Shown here: positions 54,435 through 63,224 of the stretch, in pieces
How the letters are laid out: the number at the start of each line of letters is the position of its first letter
How positions within the stretch are numbered: the first letter of the stretch is position 1
Assembly: GCF_002356335.1 (NCBI RefSeq)
Contig: NZ_AP018165.1
Location: forward strand, 4,650,001 to 4,714,000
Direction: 5' to 3'
Length of the DNA stretch: 64,000 nucleotides
Origin: [Mycobacterium] stephanolepidis
Lineage (GTDB): Bacteria; Actinomycetota; Actinomycetes; Mycobacteriales; Mycobacteriaceae
The notes under the pieces: generated by a model
Told to the model about the DNA's origin: nothing
Database searches by the model: none
The model's input: the letters and a program-made list of their open reading frames with translations, nothing else
Position numbers and translations under genes: made by a program

Positions 54435-55948
54435 CGCCGACCTCCGGACTGGACCTGCTGGGCAACAACGGGTTTGGTACCACGTGCAACCGGCCCGAGT
54501 AGCAGCTGGGTAGCAGAGGTCGCCGTACCTCCGGTGATCATGCCCAGTTGTTCGCGTTCACTGGTACTACCGACGGGGCCGACATCCCCACCGAACGAAG
54601 CAGGGGCGGTACCCGCAGACTGGGGCGGGGGTTCTGCGTCTCCGGGGTCCGCGGTGCCGGGGACACGCGGCGACGGGTTGGGTTGCCACCAGGGCAGCGG
54701 CGGATTGGGGTCCGTCAGGTTGGGGTTCGGATTGTGCAGCGGTAGCCCCGTGACGATCAAATTCCCGTCTGGGCCGACTGTCGTTCCCGGAGGCGGCGCA
54801 AGATCGGGCGGCGGCTTGAAGTTCTGGGGCAGCAGCACCTCGGGGAGATCCGGCCGTACCACCAGCTCTGGCGCTGTGAAACAGCTCGGCCCCTTCAGCT
54901 CCCCGTACTGCGGGCAGTCGGCGCGGGTATACATCGTCGACGGTGTGAACGACAGGACCGCACGGATGTTCACCGTGTCCTTCTCGGAATCCCACACGTC
55001 GCTGAAGAACTTGTCCGAGAACACCTTCAGCCGAGTAGCGATCGGAAGGAACTGCACGGAGTTCTGGGCAAGCACGCCGACGACCGGAGTCAGCTTGGTC
55101 GTGATGTCGATCATCCGGTCGGTCTGGTTATCCAACGACTGCCGGACGGTACCGGTGGTGTGCAGCCCGGCGTTGAGAAGCGTTTGTAGCTGGTCACGCT
55201 TCTCGGCCAATGTCTGCATGGGCTTGACCGCTTGGTGCAGCGCATCGACGAGCTCAGGAGCTGTGGTCTGCAACCCCTTGGTCGCATTGAGGAGGGCGGA
55301 AAGGGTCGACGGGCCGGTATCCGTCGCGACGATCCCGTTGAGTTCGTCGATGATCCGGGTCAGTTGCCCGGCCGCATTCAGAAGAGTCGCGCGCCGACCC
55401 TCTGTTGCCGCGGCGATGACGGCGAAAATACCCACGGAATCGTCATCGCGACCGCGCCCGTTGGCAAGGAGGATGTCGCGCAGCTTGCTGATGGTCGTCT
55501 GGAACAGCACCGTCGGCAGCTCGGTCTCCTCGGCAATGACGGTGCCACTGGTGATCGCCGCACCGGGGCCGTGGTCGACGAGTTCCACGGAGGAGACCGC
55601 GAACACGTTACTGGGGACCACCCTGGCGGTGACCGAACGCGGGATCGTGTGCGCCAGATCCGGTTTCAGATCGATGTGGACGACATTGGGCCTACCTCGC
55701 TGCGAGGGCGTCAGATCGTTGACCGAGCCGACGAGCACGCCCTGGAATTTGACATCCGATTTCGCGGGAAGACCGTCGCCCACATTCGTGAGTTCTGCCA
55801 CCACACGCACATAATTGTTGAAACGGCCGGTCGACTTGATGACCAGCGCGGTGCCGACCAGGGCGGCCACGAGGGCAATCGCCACACCACACCACAGGAG
55901 CTGGCGGTCCGACGGACCGCGTCCGTCGGTTTCAAAGGAGTTCGGCAC
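54431..55948 (-). CDS. Mce family protein MceA (non-mce1 subtype)
   Basis: 505 aa from GTG 55948, supported by GGGAGGAGG 5 nt upstream. The anchor helix is LLWCGVAIALVAALVGTALVI. The MCE domain has LPAKSDVKFQGVLVGSVNDL and VRVVAELTNVGDG. The C-terminus, from ~370, is very Pro-rich. It does not resemble Mce1A as I recall it, so despite its location next to a FadD/GntR pair like fadD5/mce1R this should not be called mce1. No yrbE genes precede it. Confidence 0.88.
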   Translation of the reverse strand: MPNSFETDGRGPSDRQLLWCGVAIALVAALVGTALVIKSTGRFNNYVRVVAELTNVGDGLPAKSDVKFQGVLVGSVNDLTPSQRGRPNVVHIDLKPDLAHTIPRSVTARVVPSNVFAVSSVELVDHGPGAAITSGTVIAEETELPTVLFQTTISKLRDILLANGRGRDDDSVGIFAVIAAATEGRRATLLNAAGQLTRIIDELNGIVATDTGPSTLSALLNATKGLQTTAPELVDALHQAVKPMQTLAEKRDQLQTLLNAGLHTTGTVRQSLDNQTDRMIDITTKLTPVVGVLAQNSVQFLPIATRLKVFSDKFFSDVWDSEKDTVNIRAVLSFTPSTMYTRADCPQYGELKGPSCFTAPELVVRPDLPEVLLPQNFKPPPDLAPPPGTTVGPDGNLIVTGLPLHNPNPNLTDPNPPLPWWQPNPSPRVPGTADPGDAEPPPQSAGTAPASFGGDVGPVGSTSEREQLGMITGGTATSATQLLLGPVARGTKPVVAQQVQSGGRR

Positions 55949-56163
55949 GCAGACCTCCTCCCGCAACGCGCGCATCCGTATGGCGCCACCACAGGATCCG
56001 GAGCATCACAGGTCCCTTTCGTCAGCCAACGCGGCCTGTAGTCCCTACAGGTTCGGTCACGCCAACCCCTCCGATGTGACGGCGATTACAGGAATGTACA
56101 TGACGTACAGTTCTACGTATTACGCTTTACCAAACTTTTCTGAATCCAGATTCATATTTGCTG
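55949..56163. promoter_or_regulatory. mce operon promoter region without yrbE genes
   Basis: 215 bp between the acyl-CoA ligase stop and mceA. It holds two palindromes, TGAATCCAGATTCA (56141-56154) and TGTACATGACGTACA (56095-56109), an AT-rich stretch around 56100-56160, and two tiny frames with ribosome sites (see the next entry and findings). No part of a YrbE permease is encoded. A promoter for the operon should be here. Confidence 0.65.
56022..56060 (-). CDS. Possible leader peptide or yrbE remnant upstream of mceA
   Basis: GTG 56060 with a perfect ribosome site (GGAGGGG, 5 nt spacing) encodes only VTEPVGTTGRVG before TGA. A second frame starts at ATG 56006 (24 codons, MLRILWWRHTDARV...) and ends inside mceA. 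Neither resembles YrbE. They could be a leader for coupling, or a scar left when yrbE genes were lost. Confidence 0.3.
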   Translation of the reverse strand: MTEPVGTTGRVG

Positions 56164-57753
56164 TCAGGCTCCCCCGAACTGCTTGCGCAGTTCGTTTTTG
56201 AGGACCTTGCCCGAGGGATTACGCGGTAACGCCTCGACCACCACGAGATCCTTGGGGTGCTTGTACCGCGCCAGCCGCTCGGTCAGGAACCCATCGAGAT
56301 CACCGATGGTCAGTCCGTCACCGTGGATGGCCGCCACCGCTACCGGCACCTCGCCCCACTTCTCATGTGGCCTGCCGATCACCGCCACCTCGGTGATCTG
56401 CTCATGCTCGGCGAGCGCGTTCTCCACCTCGGCGCAATAGATGTTCTCGCCACCGGAGATGATCATGTCCTTCTTGCGGTCCACTACCCAGACGAAGCCG
56501 TCCGCGTCCTGGCGGACCAGGTCACCGGAGTGAAACCACCCACCCGTGAACGCTTCGGAGGTGGCTTCGGGGTTGTTCCAATAGCCCTGCATCAGCGTCG
56601 GCGCCCGGTAGACAATCTCCCCGACCTCACCGACCGGCACATCGTTCATGTTGTCGTCGACGACACGCGCAGACACCGTCGGAATCACCCGGCCGACGGA
56701 ACCCATCTTCCGGATCGCGTCCTCTCCCATCAGCATGCAGGTGACCGGCGACATCTCGGTCTGCCCGAACGCGGCCAGGATCTTGGCGTCGGGAAACGTC
56801 TCAGACATCGTCCGCAGCAACACGTCACTGGCGGGGGCGGCGCCCCAGGAAAGTGTCTTCAGTTTGACCTTGCGCGGGTTTGCTTGCTGAGCCGCACAGA
56901 CGGCTTGCCACTGGGCCGGGACCAGGAAGATCCCGGTGACTCCCTCGGACTCCAGAACATCCAGCAGCGCACCGGGATCAAAGGCGCCCAGAGGGTGGAT
57001 AACCGTGGGCAAGCCCAGTAGCAGACCGGTGATCATGTTGCCCACGCCGGCGATGTGGAACATGGGAACACCGATGAATCCCACATCGGCGTTCAGATCG
57101 ACAGTGGTACTCAGCAGATAGCTCATGGCCTGCCCGGACAGGTTGAGGTGCGTCAGCACCGCACCCTTGGGCCGACCCGTAGTCCCGGAGGTGTACATGA
57201 TGAGCGCGGGGGTATCGCCGGGTAGATCCACCTCGGTATGCGGGTCACCGACTTCGGCGATGACCTCTTCGTATCCGAGAGCGCCGTCTTCGGACTCCGA
57301 ACCCGCAATGATGACCGTCTCCAGCGCGGGCACCTGCTGGCGTACCGCGGCCACCACCGGAGCCAGCACCGTCTCGGTGATCGCTACCGTGGCCCCGCTG
57401 TTCTCGACCAGGAACGCCACTTCGGGCGGCGTCATGCGGAAGTTCACCGGAATGGCGATGGCCCCGAGTTCGTTGATGGCGAGCCATGATTCGACGTACT
57501 CGGGGCGGTTGAGCATCAGGATGAGCACACGATCCCCACAACCGACACCCCGGCGGGACAGCGCATCGGCCAGGGATTGCACACGCTGGTTCAGCTCTCC
57601 CCAAGAGATGCTGCGCCCGAGATACCGGATCGCCGTGGCGTTGGGTTGCATGAGCGCGTGCCGGGCCAGCTGGTTACACCAGTTCTGCCGTCGCGCGCGG
57701 TACGGCTGGTCAAGGCCCGCGGACGTCGCGGTCGCATCGATTGTGTCGGTCAC
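56164..57753 (-). CDS. Acyl-CoA ligase (FadD5-like)
   Basis: 529 aa from GTG 57753 with ribosome site GGAGAG. Adenylate-forming signature: IMYTSGTTGRPKGAVLTH near 180, FGQTEMSPVTC, DRKKDMIISGGENIYCAEVE and catalytic Lys in PSGKVLKNEL near 520. Lies just upstream of the mce operon, as FadD5 does for mce1 in M. tuberculosis, where it has been linked to reuse of mycolic acid fatty acids. It is 13 nt after the enoyl-CoA hydratase gene, making an operon with it. Confidence 0.85.
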   Translation of the reverse strand: MTDTIDATATSAGLDQPYRARRQNWCNQLARHALMQPNATAIRYLGRSISWGELNQRVQSLADALSRRGVGCGDRVLILMLNRPEYVESWLAINELGAIAIPVNFRMTPPEVAFLVENSGATVAITETVLAPVVAAVRQQVPALETVIIAGSESEDGALGYEEVIAEVGDPHTEVDLPGDTPALIMYTSGTTGRPKGAVLTHLNLSGQAMSYLLSTTVDLNADVGFIGVPMFHIAGVGNMITGLLLGLPTVIHPLGAFDPGALLDVLESEGVTGIFLVPAQWQAVCAAQQANPRKVKLKTLSWGAAPASDVLLRTMSETFPDAKILAAFGQTEMSPVTCMLMGEDAIRKMGSVGRVIPTVSARVVDDNMNDVPVGEVGEIVYRAPTLMQGYWNNPEATSEAFTGGWFHSGDLVRQDADGFVWVVDRKKDMIISGGENIYCAEVENALAEHEQITEVAVIGRPHEKWGEVPVAVAAIHGDGLTIGDLDGFLTERLARYKHPKDLVVVEALPRNPSGKVLKNELRKQFGGA

Positions 57754-57766
57754 AGACTCTCTCCTA

Positions 57767-58573
57767 CTAACTGAAATTGGGGCGTCGGCCCTCGAGGAAT
57801 GCGGCGAAGCCCTCTTGGGCATCGGGTGAAATCAACAGTTCGATCTGCCCCTCGCGCTCACGGGCGATGGCCTCATCGAACAGCTTGAGCGACACCGAGT
57901 TCATGGCTTCCTTGGTGAGCTGCAATGCACGGCGGGAACCATGGGCGAGCCTGCGCGCCGACTTATCGACGCGCTCGCGCAGCTGATCCCCGGGCAGCAC
58001 TTCGTTGACCAACCCGGCCGCACAGGCGTCGGCAGCGTTGAGGGGCTGGGCCAGCAGCGCCATCGCATTGGCCTTCACACGACCGATCGAGGCCGACACC
58101 AATGCGCTCGATCCTCCATCGGGCATGAGCCCGATGTTCGCGAACGCCAGCAGAAAAAAGGCCGAATCCGCGGCATAGACCAGATCACAGGCCAGGCCCA
58201 CCGATGCACCGATCCCCGCGGCCGCGCCCGTGACTTCGGCGATGGTGGGCACCGGACAGTTCAGGACCGCGCGCACCAACCGCTCGGCGTTGTCCATCGT
58301 CAGCTCGGCGGCTTGCAGCGGGGTCAGGTCTCCGGCCCCCGCGGCCAACTCGGCGACATCGGCACCCGCCGTGAACGCGCTCCCGGGTGCACCTCCACTG
58401 ATGACGACGACTCTCACGTCATCTCGCCCGGAAACCGAGTCCAGCGCTTCGATCAATCCGGCGGTAGCGGGCGCGTTGAGCGCATTCATCCGATCTGGTC
58501 TGGTGAACGTGATCCGCATGACGCCGTCCTCGACGGCCACATCGGGTGCGCCGACAGATTCATGGGGACTCAA
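57767..58573 (-). CDS. Enoyl-CoA hydratase/isomerase family protein (TTG start)
   Basis: 268 aa if started at TTG 58573, which has GGAGG 7 nt upstream; the first in-frame ATG choices upstream give an unusual N-terminus. Crotonase motifs: ITFTRPDRMNALNAP, the oxyanion hole regions SGGAPGSAFTAGADVAEL and AAGIGASVGLACDLVYA, and a C-terminal helix with FAAFLEGRRPNF. Catalytic Glu residues of standard hydratases are not clearly in place, so an isomerase or other activity is possible. Operon with the acyl-CoA ligase. Confidence 0.83.
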   Translation of the reverse strand: MSPHESVGAPDVAVEDGVMRITFTRPDRMNALNAPATAGLIEALDSVSGRDDVRVVVISGGAPGSAFTAGADVAELAAGAGDLTPLQAAELTMDNAERLVRAVLNCPVPTIAEVTGAAAGIGASVGLACDLVYAADSAFFLLAFANIGLMPDGGSSALVSASIGRVKANAMALLAQPLNAADACAAGLVNEVLPGDQLRERVDKSARRLAHGSRRALQLTKEAMNSVSLKLFDEAIAREREGQIELLISPDAQEGFAAFLEGRRPNFS

Positions 58574-58610
58574 GTCACTGCCTCCTGGGTTGTCGCTTCG
58601 TCGGGTCGAC

Positions 58611-58624
58611 TCAAATATATTTGA
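58611..58624. promoter_or_regulatory. GntR-type operator between GntR and hydratase genes
   Basis: TCAAATATATTTGA is a perfect 14-bp AT-rich palindrome in the 104-bp gap between divergent genes. It stands out against the GC-rich context and suits autoregulation by the FadR-type protein. Confidence 0.65.
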
Positions 58625-58677
58625 TATGACTTTAGATGCAAGGGCGTCACCACACATGGAAATGGCAGGCAGATCGG

Positions 58678-59355
58678 ATGAATGCTCCCCGGGCACAAAC
58701 CCGTGAAATTCGCAGGCCGCAGCTGTCCGAGGAGGTTGCCGGCCGGCTCCGCGCAGCGATCATGACAGGTGAACTGCGTCCCGGTGAGTACATCCGGATG
58801 GATGAGACTGCCGCCCAGCTGGGCGTCAGCGTCACACCCGTACGCGAGGCGCTACTGACCTTGCGTGGCGAGGGTCTGGTCGAGGCCGTCCCTCACCGCG
58901 GATACATGGCCGCCGCGTTGAGCCGGGCCGATATCGAAGACATTTTCGCGCTGCAGGCGCACCTTGCCGTCGAACTGGCCAAGACCGCAGCCGAACGCAT
59001 AACCCCGGAGCAGATCGACACCCTGGCAGATCTCAACGACACACTGCGCCATGCCGCTTCACCCGAATTGATCTCGGTCGCGGAGTTCGAGTTCCACCGA
59101 TTTCTCAACCATGTGGCCGACCGCCCCAAGCTGGCCTGGTTTCTACTGCAGGCCACCCGGTACACACCGCACATGATGTTCGCCTCGGCCGACGCGTGGG
59201 CCCAGCACGCGGTGGAGGCGCACGACAAGCTCATCGCGGCATTGCGTGTGGGCGACCTCGCCGAGGTGATTACCCAGACCGAGGTTCAATTCGTCGACGG
59301 AGCACGCCGACTGACCGAGTATTTAGACCACGCCGGGATGTGGCCCGGGGGGTAG
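58678..59355 (+). CDS. FadR-subfamily GntR regulator (Mce1R-like)
   Basis: 225 aa from ATG 58678. The winged HTH is at the N-terminus (EEVAGRLRAAIMTGELRPGEYI, TAAQLGVSVTPVREALLTL). The C-terminal FCD domain has metal-type His residues (FEFHRFLNHV and EAHDKLI). In M. tuberculosis, the FadR-like Mce1R (Rv0165c) represses the mce1 operon. Here it is the obvious candidate to control the hydratase-FadD-mce block. It overlaps the convergent SRPBCC gene by 33 nt. Confidence 0.85.
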   Translation: MNAPRAQTREIRRPQLSEEVAGRLRAAIMTGELRPGEYIRMDETAAQLGVSVTPVREALLTLRGEGLVEAVPHRGYMAAALSRADIEDIFALQAHLAVELAKTAAERITPEQIDTLADLNDTLRHAASPELISVAEFEFHRFLNHVADRPKLAWFLLQATRYTPHMMFASADAWAQHAVEAHDKLIAALRVGDLAEVITQTEVQFVDGARRLTEYLDHAGMWPGG

Positions 59356-59829
59356 TGGAGCTGCCTGCGGTGGCGCCGGTGGCGCGATGGCACCCGACGC
59401 GATCTGTTCGGCGCGGCCCTTCAATCCCTCGGCGAGATGTTCGAGGACCTGGTTGGCGAGCTTCTTCACCATCGGCTTCGGGATCGGGAGCTTGGTCTCG
59501 ACATCCATGTCGACGGTGAGCAGACACGTGGGCCCCATCGGGACGATCGAGAACGTCTGTTCCTGCTTCTCGAAGATGTCACTCTCGAGCAGACGCGTCG
59601 CCACCTGCGCGGCATTGAGGTACGCGATCTCCGCGACATTCGTCGAGGCCATGCCCGTCATCTCCACCCTCAAGCGCACGATGCGGGGACGGCCGTCCGG
59701 GAGCCGATCCAGAATCTCGACGCTGGAGATCTCCTTGTTCCACTCGGGGTAGGCCTCGTAGTTGGTGACGATGGAGACGATCACCTGCGGCGGGGCGGCC
59801 ACCTCGACGGTCTGACTGACGACTGGCAT
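59323..59829 (-). CDS. SRPBCC/START-like protein (Rv0164/TB18.5-like)
   Basis: 168 aa. The polyketide cyclase-like fold begins VVSQTVEVAAPPQVIVSIVTNYEAYPEWN and continues with DGRPRIVRLRVEMTGM. The C-terminal ~25 residues are Pro/Ala-rich. It binds a hydrophobic ligand by family; ligand unknown. Positional orthologue of TB18.5, next to the GntR gene. Confidence 0.85.
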   Translation of the reverse strand: MPVVSQTVEVAAPPQVIVSIVTNYEAYPEWNKEISSVEILDRLPDGRPRIVRLRVEMTGMASTNVAEIAYLNAAQVATRLLESDIFEKQEQTFSIVPMGPTCLLTVDMDVETKLPIPKPMVKKLANQVLEHLAEGLKGRAEQIASGAIAPPAPPQAAPLPPGPHPGVV

Positions 59830-59833
59830 TGGT

Positions 59834-60751
59834 TCACTCTACCTTCGTAGTTGGCGGGCGCAGGAACTCACGCACGAGCTCGTGCACCACGTCCGGGCAT
59901 TCCAGATGCACGAAATGTCCACCGCCATTGATGATTTCAACGCTGCGATCGGGCAGATCCGGGCGCGCAGACTCTACCAGCCGCCGCGTCATGCACCCGT
60001 CGTTCCGGCCATGCAGATAGAGCAGCGGGGTGCTCGCATCGTCCAGCAGAGATCGCTGGGTATTCCAGTACTTCCGCGAAGGAACCAGGGCCCGCCGAAT
60101 GTTTGCGCGGTAGTAGCCGATGACGGCGCGGCGATTCCCCTTCTGAAGCATCGCCTCACCGGTGTACAGCAGGTCCGCACGTGCGTCATATCCCGGCGAC
60201 CATCGTCGCCAATACAGGCGAAGAAGCCAGGGCAGCAACAACTCCGGCAACACCGGAATCTGATGGAATACCGTGTACCAGCTCATCAACAGCTGGCGCC
60301 CGAGCACAACGGGCCAGCCGAGCGGTCCGATCGACGCGAAACTCGACCCGAGGACCTCAAACGGGGGCACCGCCATGGTGACAATGCGGGCGAACGGCGA
60401 CAGACGGCTGCGAGCGAGGGCGTTGCCCACCAATGCGCCCCAGTCGTGGCCGATGTACACGGCGCGCTCGTCACCGCCCAGCAGCGTGTGGATATCCAGG
60501 ACGTCCTGCATCAGGGCACCCAGCCCGTACTCGGCGTCGGCCGGTATCTCACTGGGCGAGTAACCGCGAGTGAACGGCGCCACCACACGCCACCCGTCGG
60601 CGGCCAGCTTCGGCCCCAGCAGGCGCCACGTGTGAGCGGAATCGGGGAAGCCGTGTCCGCAGATCGCCAGCGGACCGTCCTGCGGTCCCCAGCACAATGC
60701 CTGCAATCTGACGTTGGGCAGATCCAAGGTCAGGGTGGAATCAGCGGCCAC
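59834..60751 (-). CDS. Alpha/beta hydrolase (epoxide hydrolase-like)
   Basis: 305 aa from GTG 60751, with GGAG 6 nt upstream. Oxyanion region ICGHGFPDSAHTW, nucleophile elbow IGHDWGALVGN (Asp), and terminal His in NGGGHFVHLE. These are epoxide-hydrolase/dehalogenase features, as in the protein at 2513-3391, but the cap domain differs (FEVLGSSFASIG, YWRRWSPGYDARADLL). Substrate unknown. It lies between the SRPBCC gene (4 nt) and the TetR gene (13 nt) on the same strand. Confidence 0.8.
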   Translation of the reverse strand: MAADSTLTLDLPNVRLQALCWGPQDGPLAICGHGFPDSAHTWRLLGPKLAADGWRVVAPFTRGYSPSEIPADAEYGLGALMQDVLDIHTLLGGDERAVYIGHDWGALVGNALARSRLSPFARIVTMAVPPFEVLGSSFASIGPLGWPVVLGRQLLMSWYTVFHQIPVLPELLLPWLLRLYWRRWSPGYDARADLLYTGEAMLQKGNRRAVIGYYRANIRRALVPSRKYWNTQRSLLDDASTPLLYLHGRNDGCMTRRLVESARPDLPDRSVEIINGGGHFVHLECPDVVHELVREFLRPPTTKVE

Positions 60752-60764
60752 TACAGCTCCGCCA

Positions 60765-61451
60765 CTATGGGGTGCCGTCAGCAGACGTCGCCGTCGCGAC
60801 GCCCAGCGGATCGCTGATCCGCGTTTCCTCATCGCGAATCAACCCACGCAACAGAGTGGTGCTGAACTCCACGGCGATCTCCTGCGCGCTGCGGCGGCCA
60901 CTCGGGTTGAGCCAGCGGTAAGAGCCGAGAACCATTCCGATGTAACCGAGCGCCATGACGTGCGAGTCGCACTCGACGAACTCAGAGCTGGCGATACCCC
61001 GCTCGATGATGTTCTGAACCCGCTCCTGCACCATGTCCTCGCGCTTGCGGATCTCGGCGACCTGCTCCGGGGAGAGCCATTCCGACAGGAACGGGTTCTC
61101 CTGGAAGTACACCGCCCCCTGCTCGCGATTCGAGAAAATGAGCGCGAGCATGCGGCTCGTGCATTGGTACAGCGATTCACGCGCCGACCATCTCGGGTCG
61201 TCCTGCAGGCAGGCCAGCGTCTCCTCGGCAGCCTTGAAGTAGATCTCATACAAGATGAGTGCCTTGGAGGCGAAGTAGTGATAAACCGTCGCCTTGTTCA
61301 GGCCCGCGACATCAGCGATGTCGTCCATCCTGGTGCCGTGATAGCCCCGCGCCGCGAACAATTTGGAAGCCACCGCCACCAGTTCCTCGCGGCGGCCGGC
61401 GCGGCGCTGCGAGGAATTGCCTGCCTTCGAGGCAGCGGGGACCGGTTGCAT
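60765..61451 (-). CDS. TetR-family regulator (KstR2-like C-terminal domain)
   Basis: 228 aa. HTH: ELVAVASKLFAARGYHGTRMDDIADVAGLNKATVYHYF (residues ~23-60, in parts). The C-terminal domain resembles the KstR2/TetR_C group, with a central NREQGAVYFQENPF segment. Operon with the alpha/beta hydrolase and SRPBCC genes, so it may control lipid or xenobiotic use. The gap to LtrA has a small palindrome (61501). Confidence 0.82.
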   Translation of the reverse strand: MQPVPAASKAGNSSQRRAGRREELVAVASKLFAARGYHGTRMDDIADVAGLNKATVYHYFASKALILYEIYFKAAEETLACLQDDPRWSARESLYQCTSRMLALIFSNREQGAVYFQENPFLSEWLSPEQVAEIRKREDMVQERVQNIIERGIASSEFVECDSHVMALGYIGMVLGSYRWLNPSGRRSAQEIAVEFSTTLLRGLIRDEETRISDPLGVATATSADGTP

Positions 61452-61500
61452 GGTGCCTCACTATATGCGCAGGCCTTCCACGCACGGACGAAATCCCGAT

Positions 61501-61510
61501 CAACTGGTTG
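61501..61510. promoter_or_regulatory. Short inverted repeat between TetR and ltrA genes
   Basis: CAACTGGTTG (arms CAAC and GTTG) within the 152-bp divergent gap, 50 nt from the TetR start. It could be half of a TetR site, but it is short and may be chance. Confidence 0.25.
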
Positions 61511-61603
61511 GATTATTCGGGCGTTATGTTCGCCGGCCCCGACGCCAGAAGCCCGTTAAGCTGCCCCCGTCCGGCGCTCCACCGACCCTGAATAGGTAAC
61601 CAC

Positions 61604-62758
61604 ATGACCAGTGGCCTGCGGGCCATGGTGGCACGCGATCCCGCGCAACCGCACCGCGCGTCCACCCCGCTAGAACTGCTTTTCGACCTCGTCTTCGTGG
61701 TCGCGGTCTCGCGCGCCTCCGGAACCCTTCACCACTTCTGGGCCGAGGGCCATTTCGCCGAGGGACTCGTCGGGTACGCGATCGGCTTCTTCGCCATCTG
61801 GTGGGCGTGGATGAACTTCACCTGGTTCGCCAGCGCCTTCGACACAGACGACTGGCTGTATCGGTTGACCGTGTTCGTTCAGATGGCCGGGGCGCTCACC
61901 GTCGCGGCCGGTGTCGAGCGAGCGATGACCGGGGCCGACTTCGGTATCGCCATCGGCGGCTATGTACTCATGCGCATCGCCGCGGGCAGCCAATGGGTGC
62001 GTGCGGCCATCAGCGACCCGAGCATGCGCGCCACCTGCCTGCGCTACGTCTCGGGTATCGCAGTCGTCCAGGCGGCATGGGTCTGCTGGGGGCTCTTCGC
62101 ACCGGAACATCTGCGCATACCGCTGTTCGTGGTGATCGCGCTGGCCGACCTGTCGGTGCCCGTGTTCGCCGAACGCGCCACCACCACGTCATGGCATCCC
62201 CAGCACATTGCCGAACGCTACGGCCTGTTCACCCTCATCGTGCTCGGCGAATCCATCCTGGCCTCCGCGAACTCGATCATCGGCGGCGCCGAGGAAGCCG
62301 ACCACACCGGCACCATGATCGGTATCGCTGTGTCGGCCTTGATCATCGTCGCCGCGGTGTGGTGGATCTACTTCGACCAGGAACAAGAGTGCAAGGACGC
62401 GTCACTGCGCTCAACCCTGCTGTGGGGCTACAGCCACTACTTCATCTTCGCCGCCGTCGCGGCAATCTCAGCGGGGTTCGAGATCGCCGTCGACGAGGGA
62501 CTCGGCAAGAGCCACCTGAGTTCGACCGTTGCCGCCTTCACGATCACGGTCCCATTCGCCATCTACCTGGTGTTGGCATGGCTGGTGCTGCTCCTGCAAC
62601 GCCGCGACACCATCCTGAACATCGGGCTACCGGCGATCGCCGTTGCCTCAGTTGCCATCTCGACACTCCCGCACACGTTGTACTGGCTCGCCGGTTTAGC
62701 GGCGTTGGCGGCCGCGCTGGTCACCTGGCGGCGCATCGAGGACACCGAGCCCGCTTAA
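61604..62758 (+). CDS. LtrA (low temperature requirement A) membrane protein
   Basis: 384 aa with about nine to ten membrane helices. Family signature near the N-terminus: TPLELLFDLVFVVAVSRASG, FFAIWWAWMNFTWFASAFDTDD, and later ERYGLFTLIVLGESILAS. Function unresolved beyond a link to growth at low temperature in Listeria. The stop overlaps the convergent small gene by 4 nt (TTAA). Confidence 0.88.
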   Translation: MTSGLRAMVARDPAQPHRASTPLELLFDLVFVVAVSRASGTLHHFWAEGHFAEGLVGYAIGFFAIWWAWMNFTWFASAFDTDDWLYRLTVFVQMAGALTVAAGVERAMTGADFGIAIGGYVLMRIAAGSQWVRAAISDPSMRATCLRYVSGIAVVQAAWVCWGLFAPEHLRIPLFVVIALADLSVPVFAERATTTSWHPQHIAERYGLFTLIVLGESILASANSIIGGAEEADHTGTMIGIAVSALIIVAAVWWIYFDQEQECKDASLRSTLLWGYSHYFIFAAVAAISAGFEIAVDEGLGKSHLSSTVAAFTITVPFAIYLVLAWLVLLLQRRDTILNIGLPAIAVASVAISTLPHTLYWLAGLAALAAALVTWRRIEDTEPA

Positions 62759-63147
62759 CGCACCGGGCACACCTGTTCCAATGCCGCCATGGCGTTGACC
62801 GCGCCGGCCATCTCCTCGCCCGGCGGCGCGAGCACACCGTCCACCGAGGTCGCGACGGCCATCACCTCGGCGTAGTGCTCCGCGGCCGCCGCGGCGTCCA
62901 GGGCCCGCCCTTGCACCGTGCGGTCGGCCGTGTCCCGCGCGGCCGTCCGCAGCAGCACCGCGATCGCCCGATTTCGCGCGACAGCGGTCTGACGCACCGC
63001 CACCCCGTTCTCCTGCGAAAGTCCCCTAATCTGCACCCACGCCCGATCGACCGAAGCACAGTCATGCGGGTCCGCCGCGGCCACCGGAGCCAACACGGCC
63101 CACCCCAGGACAACTGCGACCAACGGCCAACGCATAAACCCCTTCAT
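62755..63147 (-). CDS. Small secreted protein of unknown function
   Basis: 130 aa from ATG 63147 (an ATG at 63135 is equally possible). A signal peptide (WPLVAVVLGWAVLAPVAAADP) is cleaved after ~25 residues. The mature part is helical and Ala-rich, with two Cys (near the N- and C-termini: HDCASV and EQVCPVR) that may form a disulfide. No domain recognised. The upstream gene is pntB on the same strand, 77 bp away. Confidence 0.6.
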   Translation of the reverse strand: MKGFMRWPLVAVVLGWAVLAPVAAADPHDCASVDRAWVQIRGLSQENGVAVRQTAVARNRAIAVLLRTAARDTADRTVQGRALDAAAAAEHYAEVMAVATSVDGVLAPPGEEMAGAVNAMAALEQVCPVR

Positions 63148-63224
63148 ACGCCGAATGGGAACCTCACGAGGATTTCCGGCTGGATTTCCGCGTGAGATTC
63201 CCACTCGATGGCAAAGAGGTTGGG

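Noticed and set aside
54431..55948. Calling the mce operon mce1
   Set aside because: Neighbouring FadD and GntR genes fit mce1, but the MceA sequence does not resemble Mce1A as I recall it, and yrbE1A/B and the usual downstream genes are missing.
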